A DNA stretch of 64,000 nucleotides from Phialophora verrucosa (taxonomy: Eukaryota > Ascomycota > Eurotiomycetes > Chaetothyriales > Herpotrichiellaceae). The stretch covers positions 310,001 through 374,000 of the forward strand of contig MSED01000009.1 in NCBI GenBank assembly GCA_002099365.1, read 5' to 3'. The notes under the pieces are model-generated. The model saw only the letters and a list, made by a program, of their open reading frames with translations, was not told the DNA's origin and searched no databases. A program made the position numbers and the translations under genes. This document shows, piece by piece, positions 1 through 9,406 of the stretch. Position 1 is the first letter of the stretch. Every line of letters starts with the position of its first letter.

Positions 1-1607
1 TAATTCATCACCCGGCCAGACGGCAAACATACGTCTTGATCCCGATCACGGCAGCATCCATAATCTCGCTATGCTCGAGGAGAAGCGCCTCGAGCTCGGC
101 CGGTGCGACTGCAACGCCCTTGACTTTGATCAATTCCTGGCCGGGGTTAGCTCTCCGAATTGGGCAACGCCAATGGTCGGTGCATTCAGAGCTCACCTTC
201 TTTCGATCAACCATGTACCACTTCCCGGAATCGTCTCGATACGCAATATCACCAGTCTTCAACCAGCCATCACTGCTGATTGTCTCCGCAGTAGCTTTGG
301 GATTTCGCCAGTAGGCTGTCATGACATTGGGCGAACGAATCCAGAATTCTCCTGTTTCGCCCGGCCGCTTCTCTTCCTCCCCGTCTTCTTTGACAAGTTT
401 TGCTTCGGCGCCGGGAACAAGCTCGCCAATTGAGATTGACGAGGGGCCGGAGCTCTGGCTTTCGTCCCAGCACAAAGTGATGGCGGGAGTCCTGCAAGAC
501 CTGTCAGCAAAGTATGTAATTCATGTTGGAAGGACTGTTGCTTTACTCCGACATTCCCCAAGCCTGTCGCACTTTGAGTCGACCATTCCAAAGCTCTTCA
601 AACTGCTGAGTGACTTCCATGCCAATGGGTGCCGCACCTGCCACCACTTTCCTGACGCTACTGATGTCGCATGTCCCATCCCTGGCTGAAGGGTGTTTAG
701 CCATGGCAACCAGCATTGGCGGAACGAGAACGAGTTCTGTGATCTTGAATCTCTGTATATGATCCAGCATATCTGCCAAATTGAACCGCTCCATCAGGTA
801 TGTCTCCAAGCCCCACTTGGGCGCAGTGAAGGTATAATAACACAAGCCAAGTGCGTGGTACATCGGGACTGCACAAAGTGTTCGCCGCACAACGACAGTG
901 GGGTCAGACATTTGAATCAGCTTGAGTTGGAGCATGTTTGCAATGACGCTGCGATGGGACAGCTCGACACCCTTGGGTAGACCCGTCGTGCCAGAGGAGT
1001 ATATTAAGATAGCCGTACGCTCTGAGAAGGCTTTGCTGTTCCGCTCCTGCCAGACAAATCTTCGACCAATCTCTGGTTTTGCCACAAGGTTGCTCCAGTG
1101 CCGAATTTTGCTTTGAGACGTTGTTTCGGAGACGTCTTTTTCATGATCCATGGGTAGTTCACTGAAAAGAAAGATCCTGCTTCTGTCGAATCCGACAAGC
1201 TCAGCTGCATCTAACGCCCTATCGATGCAGCTCTCCGCTACGAGAACAAACCGCGGGTCCGAGTCTTTGAGCTGATGTGAAAGTTCTCGGGGAGTGTAAG
1301 CTGGATTGGCACTATTGTAGATAGCTCCCGCCATCAAGCTTCCCACCACAACGATCGGATAAAATATATTGTTGGGTGAGAATAGAAGTACTCGATCTCT
1401 ATCCTTGAGCCCCGCAGCCGTCAGACCAGCCGCAACCCTCTTCGACCATTCGCGGTAGGAGTGGGCAGTGAGATAGTGTGTATGGGGGCGCTTGGCATCT
1501 ATAATGATCTTATCGACCAAATTGAGTTCGGAACTCGTCGATCCGAACATGAACGATGGAATTGACAACGCCGGCGACGCTAGCTGCCAACGAGATTTGT
1601 ATGGCAT
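1..1607 (-). CDS. AMP-binding acyl-CoA synthetase, 4-coumarate-CoA-ligase-like (3' end beyond window)
   Basis: This enzyme activates a carboxylic acid with ATP to an acyl-adenylate and then an acyl-CoA; fungal members act on aromatic or medium/long-chain acids and are often peroxisomal. The exons seen are 547-1607, 197-491 and 33-136. Introns are 492-546 and 137-196, and a further donor (GTATGT) sits at 32-27, so the gene continues past the left edge. The adenylate P-loop (YSSGTTGLPKG) lies near residue 205, and the exon 1/2 junction restores the GMSET motif. The hinge block GWLKTGD...VDRKK-ELIKVKG is restored by removing the 60-nt intron. I chose the ATG at 1607 because MPYKSRW matches the usual N-terminus of the family; an in-frame ATG at 1655 would add 16 residues. 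The C-terminus, where a peroxisomal signal might sit, is outside the window. The family is secure, the substrate unknown. Confidence 0.9.
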
Positions 1608-2052
1608 TGTTGAAGACTTCGAGGGTACGTCGTCAATGATTGAATGATGCGTCAATGTCGTGAGGAAGCGCGCTTCGAACCGTGAACGCAGACACTGGGA
1701 AGAAGGTGATCAATGTTGGTAGTCGTTCAGACGGCAAGGTTTCTACTATGACCCCATGTTTTTGTAGCACTGGCTGTATTTGTGATCGGAGTCGAGGCTG
1801 TCAGATGGTTGGACCAGGAGCGGTGGGGGGCCTCGGCGCTCCATCGGTTCGGTCCCCACATCGGATCCGGGGAGCCGCATTGGCAGAGAGTTGTGACAAT
1901 CCCAAGCCTGGGCAGGCGCTGGGTGTCGTACCACGGTTGGTTTCTAGAGGGGAAAGGCGGAAATCCCCAGCCTAGAGGCGAGAACTGGCCGTGACATGCT
2001 CAGCATCTCCGAACTTTGGCCCACAGGCCAATGGTGCTAGGCAGCACAGAAC
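1608..2052. other. Intergenic: downstream of the regulator, upstream of the acyl-CoA synthetase
   Basis: This 445-bp gap separates two genes on the minus strand. It should hold the 3' untranslated region of the Zn2Cys6 gene and the promoter of the acyl-CoA synthetase gene. I see no convincing coding frame in it. Confidence 0.6.
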
Positions 2053-4445
2053 TCACGGGAGGTCCTCGATGTCTTCATGCGACCAGCAATCCATAAGTAG
2101 ATCGCCATACTGCTGCATCAGCTTCCGTAACGCCGGTCTCGCTGTGATAGCCCCAGAGACAGTAGAATCCAGGGTCAACAGGCAGGTCAGCAACGGCTTC
2201 ATATTTGCAATCCAGTTTGAATTCATAGTCACACCCGGGAAAGAAGCCAGGGACAACTCGATCTGCTGTGTATCCGACACGTGCAAGTCAATCGTGTGTT
2301 CAATGGCCTTGGAGAGGGCCAGCACCACCAAGGCCGTGTTTGCGTGGTGTGAAATGAAGTGCATTTTTGCCTGCATGCTGTTGATAAGTTTAAACTCGCC
2401 CAATGCCGATACATCGACAATCCGCTGTGCAACCGTGAGCAGCGAAGTGACGGCAGCTCGTTGATACGACTGCGCTTTTTCAAGCAACGAACTTCTTTCG
2501 ATAGCTGGGAGCACCCTGGATGCTAGGTGAAGTTGCTCAACAAGCAGCAGTTTGGACAGATTCCAGAACAAAAGCATAAATGCTGCAAAACCACAACGGT
2601 CAGTTGATCAGTCTATCAGCTGCAGTACGATCAACTCACCTGAAGCCAATTTCGACTTCTCGGAAAGCAGATAAAAGGAAATGACACATTGGTCGAGCCA
2701 AGAACCGTATATCATGTTGAACTCATCGAGGGTGGCCAGTGCCTTTGCCACTGCATTTCTGGTCGCCTGCATATCGAACGGCCCGCCGCCCGCTAGGAGC
2801 ATCTGCCGCAGGCGAGCAACCGCCCTGAAAACTCGGAAAAGGTCCCCTGAAGCATTCTGGCAATTCCGAGGTACTTCCCGGTCAAAAAGAACCGGCTGTT
2901 GCCATTCTGGTGCCGCATGACCACCGAGTAGGGAGTCTGCAAGGTAGTGTTAGTCGAAGCGCGGGCAGAATTGATTATTTCCGGCTTGGTACCTTTCGAT
3001 CGTAAAGGCGCATCCGCCAACATACAGGGCCGCTCGTGCAAGACTGAATCTATAGTGTCGCGCAAATAGGCGTACCAGCGAATGATACCAACTGAAGATT
3101 GGAGGAGGAAGCGATATATTGACTGTCGTCCGAGATGCTCGCAGTAGTCTTCTACCAATCCCTGGAGTTCTTCCATCTGGCGCAAGCCATCATCCAAGAG
3201 CGCAAGCGGGGTACTTTCGTACGCTTGGGTGGTAGTCACTTCCTCAGGGACACTGGTCATCAGGAAAAGGAAGACAGAATACAGCCTGACAAACGAACGG
3301 TTTTCGATCGAACTGACCAGTTGCGAATGGGCGTTGAACCACGCCGAGGTGAAGACATTTAAGCTGTTTGTGCCGCGGTCGCCTGGGCCAGATGGCGACT
3401 CGGAAGATCGGCTATTCGAGTCAAGGCTTTCGTAGAATTGGGCCAAGGGTCCCTCGGCCTGCCGGGAGGGCAAATATTGTAGTGCAAAGGCTTGTAAGAC
3501 GGCTATCAAGGTGCGCTCATTCTGACTGCGCGCTTTCTGGTCGATGACATTGCCGTACAGGGGGCCAAAGTTGTCTAGAAAGCGAGCAACACCAATCATC
3601 GTCACCTTGTTGATCTGACTTGCTAGAGACTCTGGGGTCATTGCATGTATATAAGCGTCGTGGGCAACCTCTGACCCAGTCTTCCTCCAAGATGGCGTGA
3701 AGGCCATAGCCACAGGGTGCGCATTGCCGCTATTTGACGCCGATGTCCTGGATTGGTCGGACTCGAAGGAATATTTATATGGGCCGGCAAACAGGTTGCA
3801 ATTGTAATCAAGGTACCTGATGGCGATGCCGGACATCATGGAATTGTAAACATCGCCAAGACTTTGGTTTATTCGCTGCGTTTCGACTGAAGAATTGAGC
3901 AGATGAATTGGGCTGCCCCGCCATAGACCAAGCGTTGAGTTTGTCTGCTCCGGTAAGGAGTGGGGTGCACAATGCGCGATTGATGGGGTGCTCCTCGGAT
4001 GTTGGCGTTCGGCGGGTGTGTCACTGGTGAGAAAAGTACGCCTGTCGAGGTTTGTCCATTCCGATACAATGTTCCCCATGAACATATCGACATCAAGGAA
4101 ACCAGGATATGGAAGTTCACCCACAAGTGCATCTTGTATCGTGCTAGGAAGAGGGTCCGCCAGTAGGGGATCCGGAAGCAAAGGCACCACTGTCTGGCTC
4201 TGGGTTCGTGGAATGGCAGGAGCAATTGGTTGTCGCTGTGCATAGAAAGAGGATGGCTTGGCCTTGTGCCTCTTCTGGCTCAGTCGTGAGTTCACAAAAT
4301 CGAATGTGCAATTATGCCCGAGATGGATACAGTTGATGCAGCTAGCTGAAGGCCCCGAGGCGTCATCCGGAAACGCACATCTTCGTTTTGATCGCCGACA
4401 CGGATCACAAGAAGAGTTCTGCTTGCGCGCACTGACAAGTCCCAT
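2053..4445 (-). CDS. Zn2Cys6 transcription factor with fungal-specific middle domain
   Basis: This is a nuclear DNA-binding regulator. The exons are 2993-4445, 2640-2936 and 2053-2582, with introns 2937-2992 (56 bp) and 2583-2639 (57 bp); together they give 759 residues in one frame. The N-terminal binuclear zinc cluster has cysteines at 13, 16, 23, 36, 39 and 46. The spacing between the third and fourth Cys is 12 residues, longer than the common 5-9. A basic Arg/Lys segment follows. The rest has the helical, Trp- and Leu-rich look of the fungal regulatory domain, and the C-terminal exon is strongly helical. It lies upstream of the acyl-CoA synthetase in the same orientation and near the GST/molybdoenzyme pair, so it could control that block; this is inferred only from position. 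Targets are unknown. Confidence 0.9.
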
Positions 4446-5136
4446 TGCAATCGGGAGAACTCTCGCAATTCGATAGAGAAGAGTCTTCTCGGCAAGGTGG
4501 TCTAATCAGCCGGGGTTATCTGTGACTCGGAAGCGACAGTAGACTTCAAAGTCGTGGAAGTGATGCCACGGTGGCGGAAGGGACATAGTACGAGTAGTCG
4601 CCTCAGGTTGGCCTCAGCTTGCCTTCAATTCAAAGCCAACCCGACATCAACGTTGTAACCTTACCTCCAAGTCACTTGCTGACTCTGAAACTGTGCTACC
4701 GTCAATGAAGCTGACTGCCAATATGATTACGGCCCCGTCAGGTCACCAGAGGGATCGACGGATATGCGGAGCTTGAGACGAAGCTTTCAGGCGAGGCAGC
4801 AGGGTTCGGCTCCGACAACCAACGGGAAAGAGGAAGAATGAAATCTTACGCAACGGTGCAGCAAGCCGCTGGTGCCGCCCGTCGTGGCTCCAGCAAATCA
4901 ACCGAGTCAGTATACGGTGGACCATGCGTCGTGTCCCGCGCTTCTGCCTTCAACTTCTCTTGCACAAAGAAATGTACATGTGAGAATATGAGCGATGCTC
5001 GACAAAATGCTTTATTTGCAATAATATACACACACATGGGGATAGAACCCCACGCGCAGCATCCCTGCTCTCCGCGAACAGGCAAGAAACACGAAAGATC
5101 TCCTAATCCAAAGAACGCTTGTTGGCCGCCGCAGAC
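4446..5136. other. Intergenic: regulator promoter and 3' flank of the kappa-GST-like gene
   Basis: This 691-bp stretch lies upstream of the Zn2Cys6 gene and downstream of the kappa-GST-like gene. Short open frames on both strands have no recognisable domain or splice-supported extension. I treat it as promoter and untranslated sequence. Confidence 0.55.
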
Positions 5137-6060
5137 TTACAAATGGGGACCACTCAATTTTTCGAGCCCCAGGAATCTTGCAGCCTGGCCAAGGTGGTCG
5201 AATCCCCAGTAGCACTCCTCCTGTCCTTCTACATTCCTAGCCTTGATCCAAGGAACGCCTGGTGATCCACCGCTAATCGCGTTCTCCGTGTGCTGTCTCA
5301 GGAGAGACTTGACTTCATCGGATGTACTCTGTTCCGACGTCGATCAGCCTCCCATAGTGCGACTCGATGGAATTCCTACCCTGTCCAGAACTTTGGCAGC
5401 GAGATCCTCGCCTACCACATTGGCAATGATGGGACCATGGACTTCGGGGAGTTGGACGCCTTTTTTCTCATACCAGAATGCGTGGTATAACTCAGCTATA
5501 ACATCTGGGTATTGTTTCGGACACTCGAGCGAGCACGCGACCAAGGCTCTTTGTACCTGTTGGGAAATATCAGAAAATCGATCTGAGCTCAAAGACGGGA
5601 TGGAACCAAAGATGTTCCAGTCACCTTCAAGGTGGTCGCTTTGATTGGATAGTTTTCTGGCCAGCCTTGCTTCCAAGGAATGTTGAAGTCACGGCTCCAT
5701 CGGCTGACGTCTGTCTCAATCCATTTGACCTTGTCTGCAATTCGTCAGGGGAGGGTTGAAATCCTCATCAAGGTAGCAGCGACTGAAGTTCTCGTTGAAC
5801 ACCTACTGGGACTGCTCCAAGGCGGCTTTAAACCGACAGCATTGACATACGCCACGACAAGGATTGGAATATAGGTCACGTCGCAGGCGCGGAAGATGAC
5901 CGAGTTCTGTCATAATGCAAACCCGTCAGCCGTCGCTACCCAAAGTTTCTCGCTCCAAGGCCTTCAGAACGAGCCGCCTGCTGACCTTGATGACATAGAA
6001 GGCCAAGTATGAGTAGGGACTGTGCAAGTCGAAGTACAGAGTCAGCTTCGGCTTTCCCAT
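5137..6060 (-). CDS. DsbA-family thioredoxin-fold protein: kappa-class GST / 2-hydroxychromene-2-carboxylate isomerase-like
   Basis: Members of this family are glutathione-dependent isomerases or transferases, mitochondrial or peroxisomal in animals and part of aromatic-ring breakdown in bacteria. Exon 1 (5986-6060) encodes the start and YFDLHSPYSYLAF, which carries the catalytic Ser of the SPYS motif. The intron 5907-5985 leads to NSVIFRACDVTYIPIL. Later exons are 5625-5734 (KVKWIETDVSRWSRDF), 5380-5556 (VQRALVAC...LYHAFWYEKK) and 5137-5328, which ends in GVPWIKARN and FDHLGQ. Introns 5557-5624 and 5329-5379 are clear. The joint between about 5735 and 5855, where the family has an Asn-x-Pro-Pro loop, does not resolve into a clean exon. 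An NPPLTN-like reading there is one base out of frame, so a frameshift or a missed microexon is possible. The gene is head-to-head with the sulfite-oxidase-like gene, 185 bp apart. Confidence 0.75.
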
Positions 6061-6245
6061 GGTCTGTCACCGGTGCTTTCTCGCAGCGGGACTCACTCAC
6101 TCCAGGCCCGACAGACCATCCTACCTTTATCCTCGTGCCATACCTCCAAGGGGGTTTCGGAGGTATGATTTTCCGCACCCAAACCGAGGTCGAATGTGAT
6201 TGGTCCACGGTTCCGCTACAATCACGGTGAAACTGGGGCTGATGT
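6061..6245. promoter_or_regulatory. Shared bidirectional promoter, kappa-GST-like and molybdoenzyme genes
   Basis: Only 185 bp separate the two divergent start codons (6060 on minus, 6246 on plus). Both genes must draw on this interval, which makes co-regulation likely. I did not find a named factor site I would defend. Confidence 0.6.
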
Positions 6246-7463
6246 TTGCTGACAGCAACCTCGCCGAACCGCCAAACGATCTCCTTAGCACCTCACAGCG
6301 TCTCGAACGGCGACTGGCGACTCAGCTTCCAAGCACCGATGGAAGCCAGCCGTGATTATCAATTTCTTCAAGTTGCGCAGCCGGAAGGAGAGAGTACATA
6401 CTCGCAGTATGTCGACTTTCTTACCGCCGCAGACAGTGAGAACCATGGCAGTGAGCGTGACGCCCTCGAGGCTATAGATCCACCCGGCTTTTTTATACGG
6501 CATCCTCCGAAGCCTCATGAGCTCGAGGCTGAGCTTACGGATGATGCTCAACTATTCCAGACCATCCATATGGGCGTAGCAGTCGTGGATGAAAAACGCT
6601 GGAGGCTGGTTGTAGACGGACTGGTGGAGCGGCCTTTCTCAATCTCTTTCGCACAACTGAAACGCATGCCTCGCGCGACCATAACAGCGTTCCACGAATG
6701 CTACGGAAGCCCCATCGCACCGCCAACCCAGGCGCTCTGGCGAATTGGGAATGTCACGTGGACGGGCGTTCGTCTGTCGGATTTGCTGAAGTTAGCCAGA
6801 CCAAAGCCACAGGCACGATACGTTTGGTCGCAAGGGCTCGAGTCAGGTAGCTTTGCTGGCGTGTCAGCGGACCGGTACGAGAAAGACCTCCCGCTGCAGA
6901 AAGCTCTGACACCCGAGGTGCTCATCGCGTACGAAATGAACGGCGAGAGCCTAGGCAGGAAGCGAGGTGGACCGGTAAGAATGGTTGTGCCTTTGTATTT
7001 CGGCACCAACAGTACCAAGTGGCTTTGCAGGCTCTCTGTCCAAGATCGTCGAGCTACTGGACCATTTACCACAACCTTTTACAATGAAGTGGACCCCACA
7101 GATCCAACTGGGCAGCGAATGCGCCCGGTCTGGATGGTCGAGCCAAACTCTATGATCGTGAGACCGGAGCCCGGAGCGATCCTGCAAGGGCCAGAAGTCG
7201 AAATATATGGCAGGGCTTGGGGGTGCCAAGAAATCGAGGGCGTGGATATCAGTGTCGATGGCGGGGAGAGCTGGCTGCCACAATCTGATATAGACTTACG
7301 CTCACGAAAGGAGTGTGAATGGCAGCTGTTTCGTGCGAAGCCGACGCTGCCAAAGCCGGGAAAGTACAAATTGGTTGCAAGAGCAAGGGACACAGCCGGG
7401 TTGTCTCAACCGTTAGCAGGCCGGAGGAATCATGTGCATATGGTAGAAGTCGAGGTTCTCTAA
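6246..7463 (+). CDS. Sulfite-oxidase-family molybdopterin oxidoreductase, cytosolic type
   Basis: This is a molybdenum-cofactor enzyme of the sulfite oxidase fold, 405 residues in one exon. The catalytic Mo-domain spans roughly residues 95-270. Its TAFHECYGSP segment places the probable Mo-ligating cysteine at residue 152, and GGPVRMVVPLYFG is a further conserved block. Residues from about 290 to the end (PVWMVEPNSMI, VDGGESW) match the Mo-co dimerisation domain. There is no cytochrome b5 or haem domain and no obvious mitochondrial presequence, unlike animal sulfite oxidase or nitrate reductase. The protein therefore resembles the stand-alone plant/fungal type. The start at 6246 is the first in-frame ATG; ATG at residue 32 is an alternative. 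Sulfite is the default substrate, but the variant cysteine motif and the GST-like partner leave room for another. Confidence 0.88.
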   Translation: MLTATSPNRQTISLAPHSVSNGDWRLSFQAPMEASRDYQFLQVAQPEGESTYSQYVDFLTAADSENHGSERDALEAIDPPGFFIRHPPKPHELEAELTDDAQLFQTIHMGVAVVDEKRWRLVVDGLVERPFSISFAQLKRMPRATITAFHECYGSPIAPPTQALWRIGNVTWTGVRLSDLLKLARPKPQARYVWSQGLESGSFAGVSADRYEKDLPLQKALTPEVLIAYEMNGESLGRKRGGPVRMVVPLYFGTNSTKWLCRLSVQDRRATGPFTTTFYNEVDPTDPTGQRMRPVWMVEPNSMIVRPEPGAILQGPEVEIYGRAWGCQEIEGVDISVDGGESWLPQSDIDLRSRKECEWQLFRAKPTLPKPGKYKLVARARDTAGLSQPLAGRRNHVHMVEVEVL

Positions 7464-8309
7464 TAGTAGGTAACCTTGACCGCACAAATACGCGTGAACT
7501 CTCCCGCATCGTAGCTACAGTAAAGGATAGCGTTTCTACTTCTGTGGACTTCATGGTTGAGGCGCTGCTGCAGTTTAAATGCGATCTCACGGAGCGTGAA
7601 GCTCGCTTGTCAGCTTGTTAGAATTGAAAAGGCAGATGGGATGAGCGCCATAATTCCATCTTTTCAGCATCCTACGATTCTCGTTTAGATATCGTAGCTG
7701 GATTTAGGCCTTCGATCCTGTATCTGAACATCGTTTTTTTGGAGCCGTTTGACTTCGTCCTTAACGGCACTTTGTGGTACCTAGGCGCGAGCAGAAACAT
7801 CATTTGGCCTTATAAAGCCCCTATCGAACTTTCACGCCTCGACCAGGTGGTGTGCTGTGATTGCGTCCACCGCAGGCATTCTCGGTCGATAAGCTGGCAA
7901 TATCATTTTATGCTAGCCATCATTCCTTGCATCGTTTCTTATGCATGCATTGAGCATCCCAATTGGTTTAGATGAGAAAACGGAGGAAAACCGCTCTACC
8001 CTAGGTCGGCGAGGAGATAGGACGCTCAAGAGGATAACATCGTCGACACAAGGATGCGCTGGTGACTTTGAAAAACAATGCCCGAAACCAACATTAAATA
8101 TTATTATTCGAGCGATCTGCGCTGCGTGCAGTGTTTCACCTGGAGCCCCCAAGGACGCAAGGCTGACAGCACCTAAGGATTGTGGGGGGCGACCCTGGAG
8201 GCTTCCCTGGCTACGCCTAATTCGGCTTTAGGGCACTGCGGGGCCAAACACGTTCTCCAACGTTGGTGCTTTTCCCGCACCTGTAGTATTAGCCAAACCT
8301 TGGTACATA
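7464..8309. other. Intergenic, no gene seen
   Basis: This 846-bp stretch follows the molybdoenzyme gene. It is A/T-richer than the flanking coding sequence and carries only short open frames without recognisable domains. It probably contains the 3' untranslated region followed by non-coding DNA. Confidence 0.5.
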
Positions 8310-9406
8310 GTGCCTCAACTACAGTACCTGAACCCTGACGACGATGATGACTGGGGATCTTCGCCGCCGCCTGAATCAAGTCCCAGCCCTCTTGTAGAAC
8401 TAGCGCAAGACGACCAAACGTCGAGCACTGGCGTAGACAAGACGGTTCACAGTGTGAGCCCCAGCCCAGCAGCAGACATTATCGCCTCGAGCCCATCCAA
8501 GATATTACCAGCAGATCACAACAGAGCCACCTCTACCGTGTCCTCTGGCAGTAGCCGTGCGACTCTTGGTCAGCATATCGACCCAACGTCGGACGCGTCG
8601 AGTCCAGGCACATCCTCACCACAGCAGCCTCCTACCTTGAGACCCTCCTCACACGAATATTCCCACAATCGAATCCTGGGACCACCACCAACGAAGGAAG
8701 CCACTCTTTAAGTCATCGATCCTTGAGAGAACGCCTGAGATATCCGCAATAAGGACGAAGATTCTCACTCACCCACGCCTAGTTCGAGCTCCAGGCTCCT
8801 CAATAGCTTCACCAGCAAGGTGCCCAAAGTGAGAAAAGATGAATGGTCGGATGATAGCAGCGATGATGATGTCCAACCAACCGAGGCGAGTCGGAATTTG
8901 AACTATACCACAAACAACACATTAAAAGCCTAGAGGCTGCTACGTTTGACTCAGTCGACCATGTTCGGGCAAACAAACTGCCACCACCTGCTGCCGTGAA
9001 TGGTCTTATTGATGGAACTGTGCCCGGCGACACGCTGAGTGGTAGATGAGGCCCCGCAAGCGAAGTGAATGCAACAATGGAAGCAAGCCATTCCCAACAA
9101 AGGAAACTTCACTACTCTCATCGCTCTATTCGACATCGGTCCCCGAGGGTTCGTTGCAGGGATCTTGAAAGTCATGTCTTCCTTGCCGCATGTGTCAAGC
9201 ATGCCGGGAACCAATTCAGGCCCAACCTAGAGGCGATGGCAGAGGAATGCGGCCTGTCCTCGAGATCCGTGGGAAACAAGCTGCGCAAGCTCAAGAGGAG
9301 GCTTGACGAAGAGGGTGTCGCCTTTGGCCGCCCTGATGTCACGCAGCCTAACAATCCACATGGGTATAATCGATCACTTACAGCGGCTTCGGCAGATGGA
9401 CTTTGA
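8310..9406 (+). pseudogene. Decayed gene with an acidic Ser/Pro-rich start and a Myb/HTH-like end
   Basis: Protein-like sequence continues here across several frames without a clean start or splice pattern. Frame one (8310-8711) reads LQYLNPDDDDDW and then Ser/Pro/Thr-rich sequence, but opens with no ATG. A second frame near 8770-8935 continues with VRKDEWSDDSSDDD. A third near 8891-9050 reads SEFELYHKQHIKSLEAATFD and is joined to the second by an apparent one-base shift. The last frame (9054-9406) has FLAACVKHAGNQF and EECGLSSRSVGNKLRKLKRR, which resembles the short Myb/helix-turn-helix C-termini of fungal hypothetical proteins. The changing frames suggest a pseudogene; missed introns or sequencing indels are alternatives. 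No function is assigned. Confidence 0.4.
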
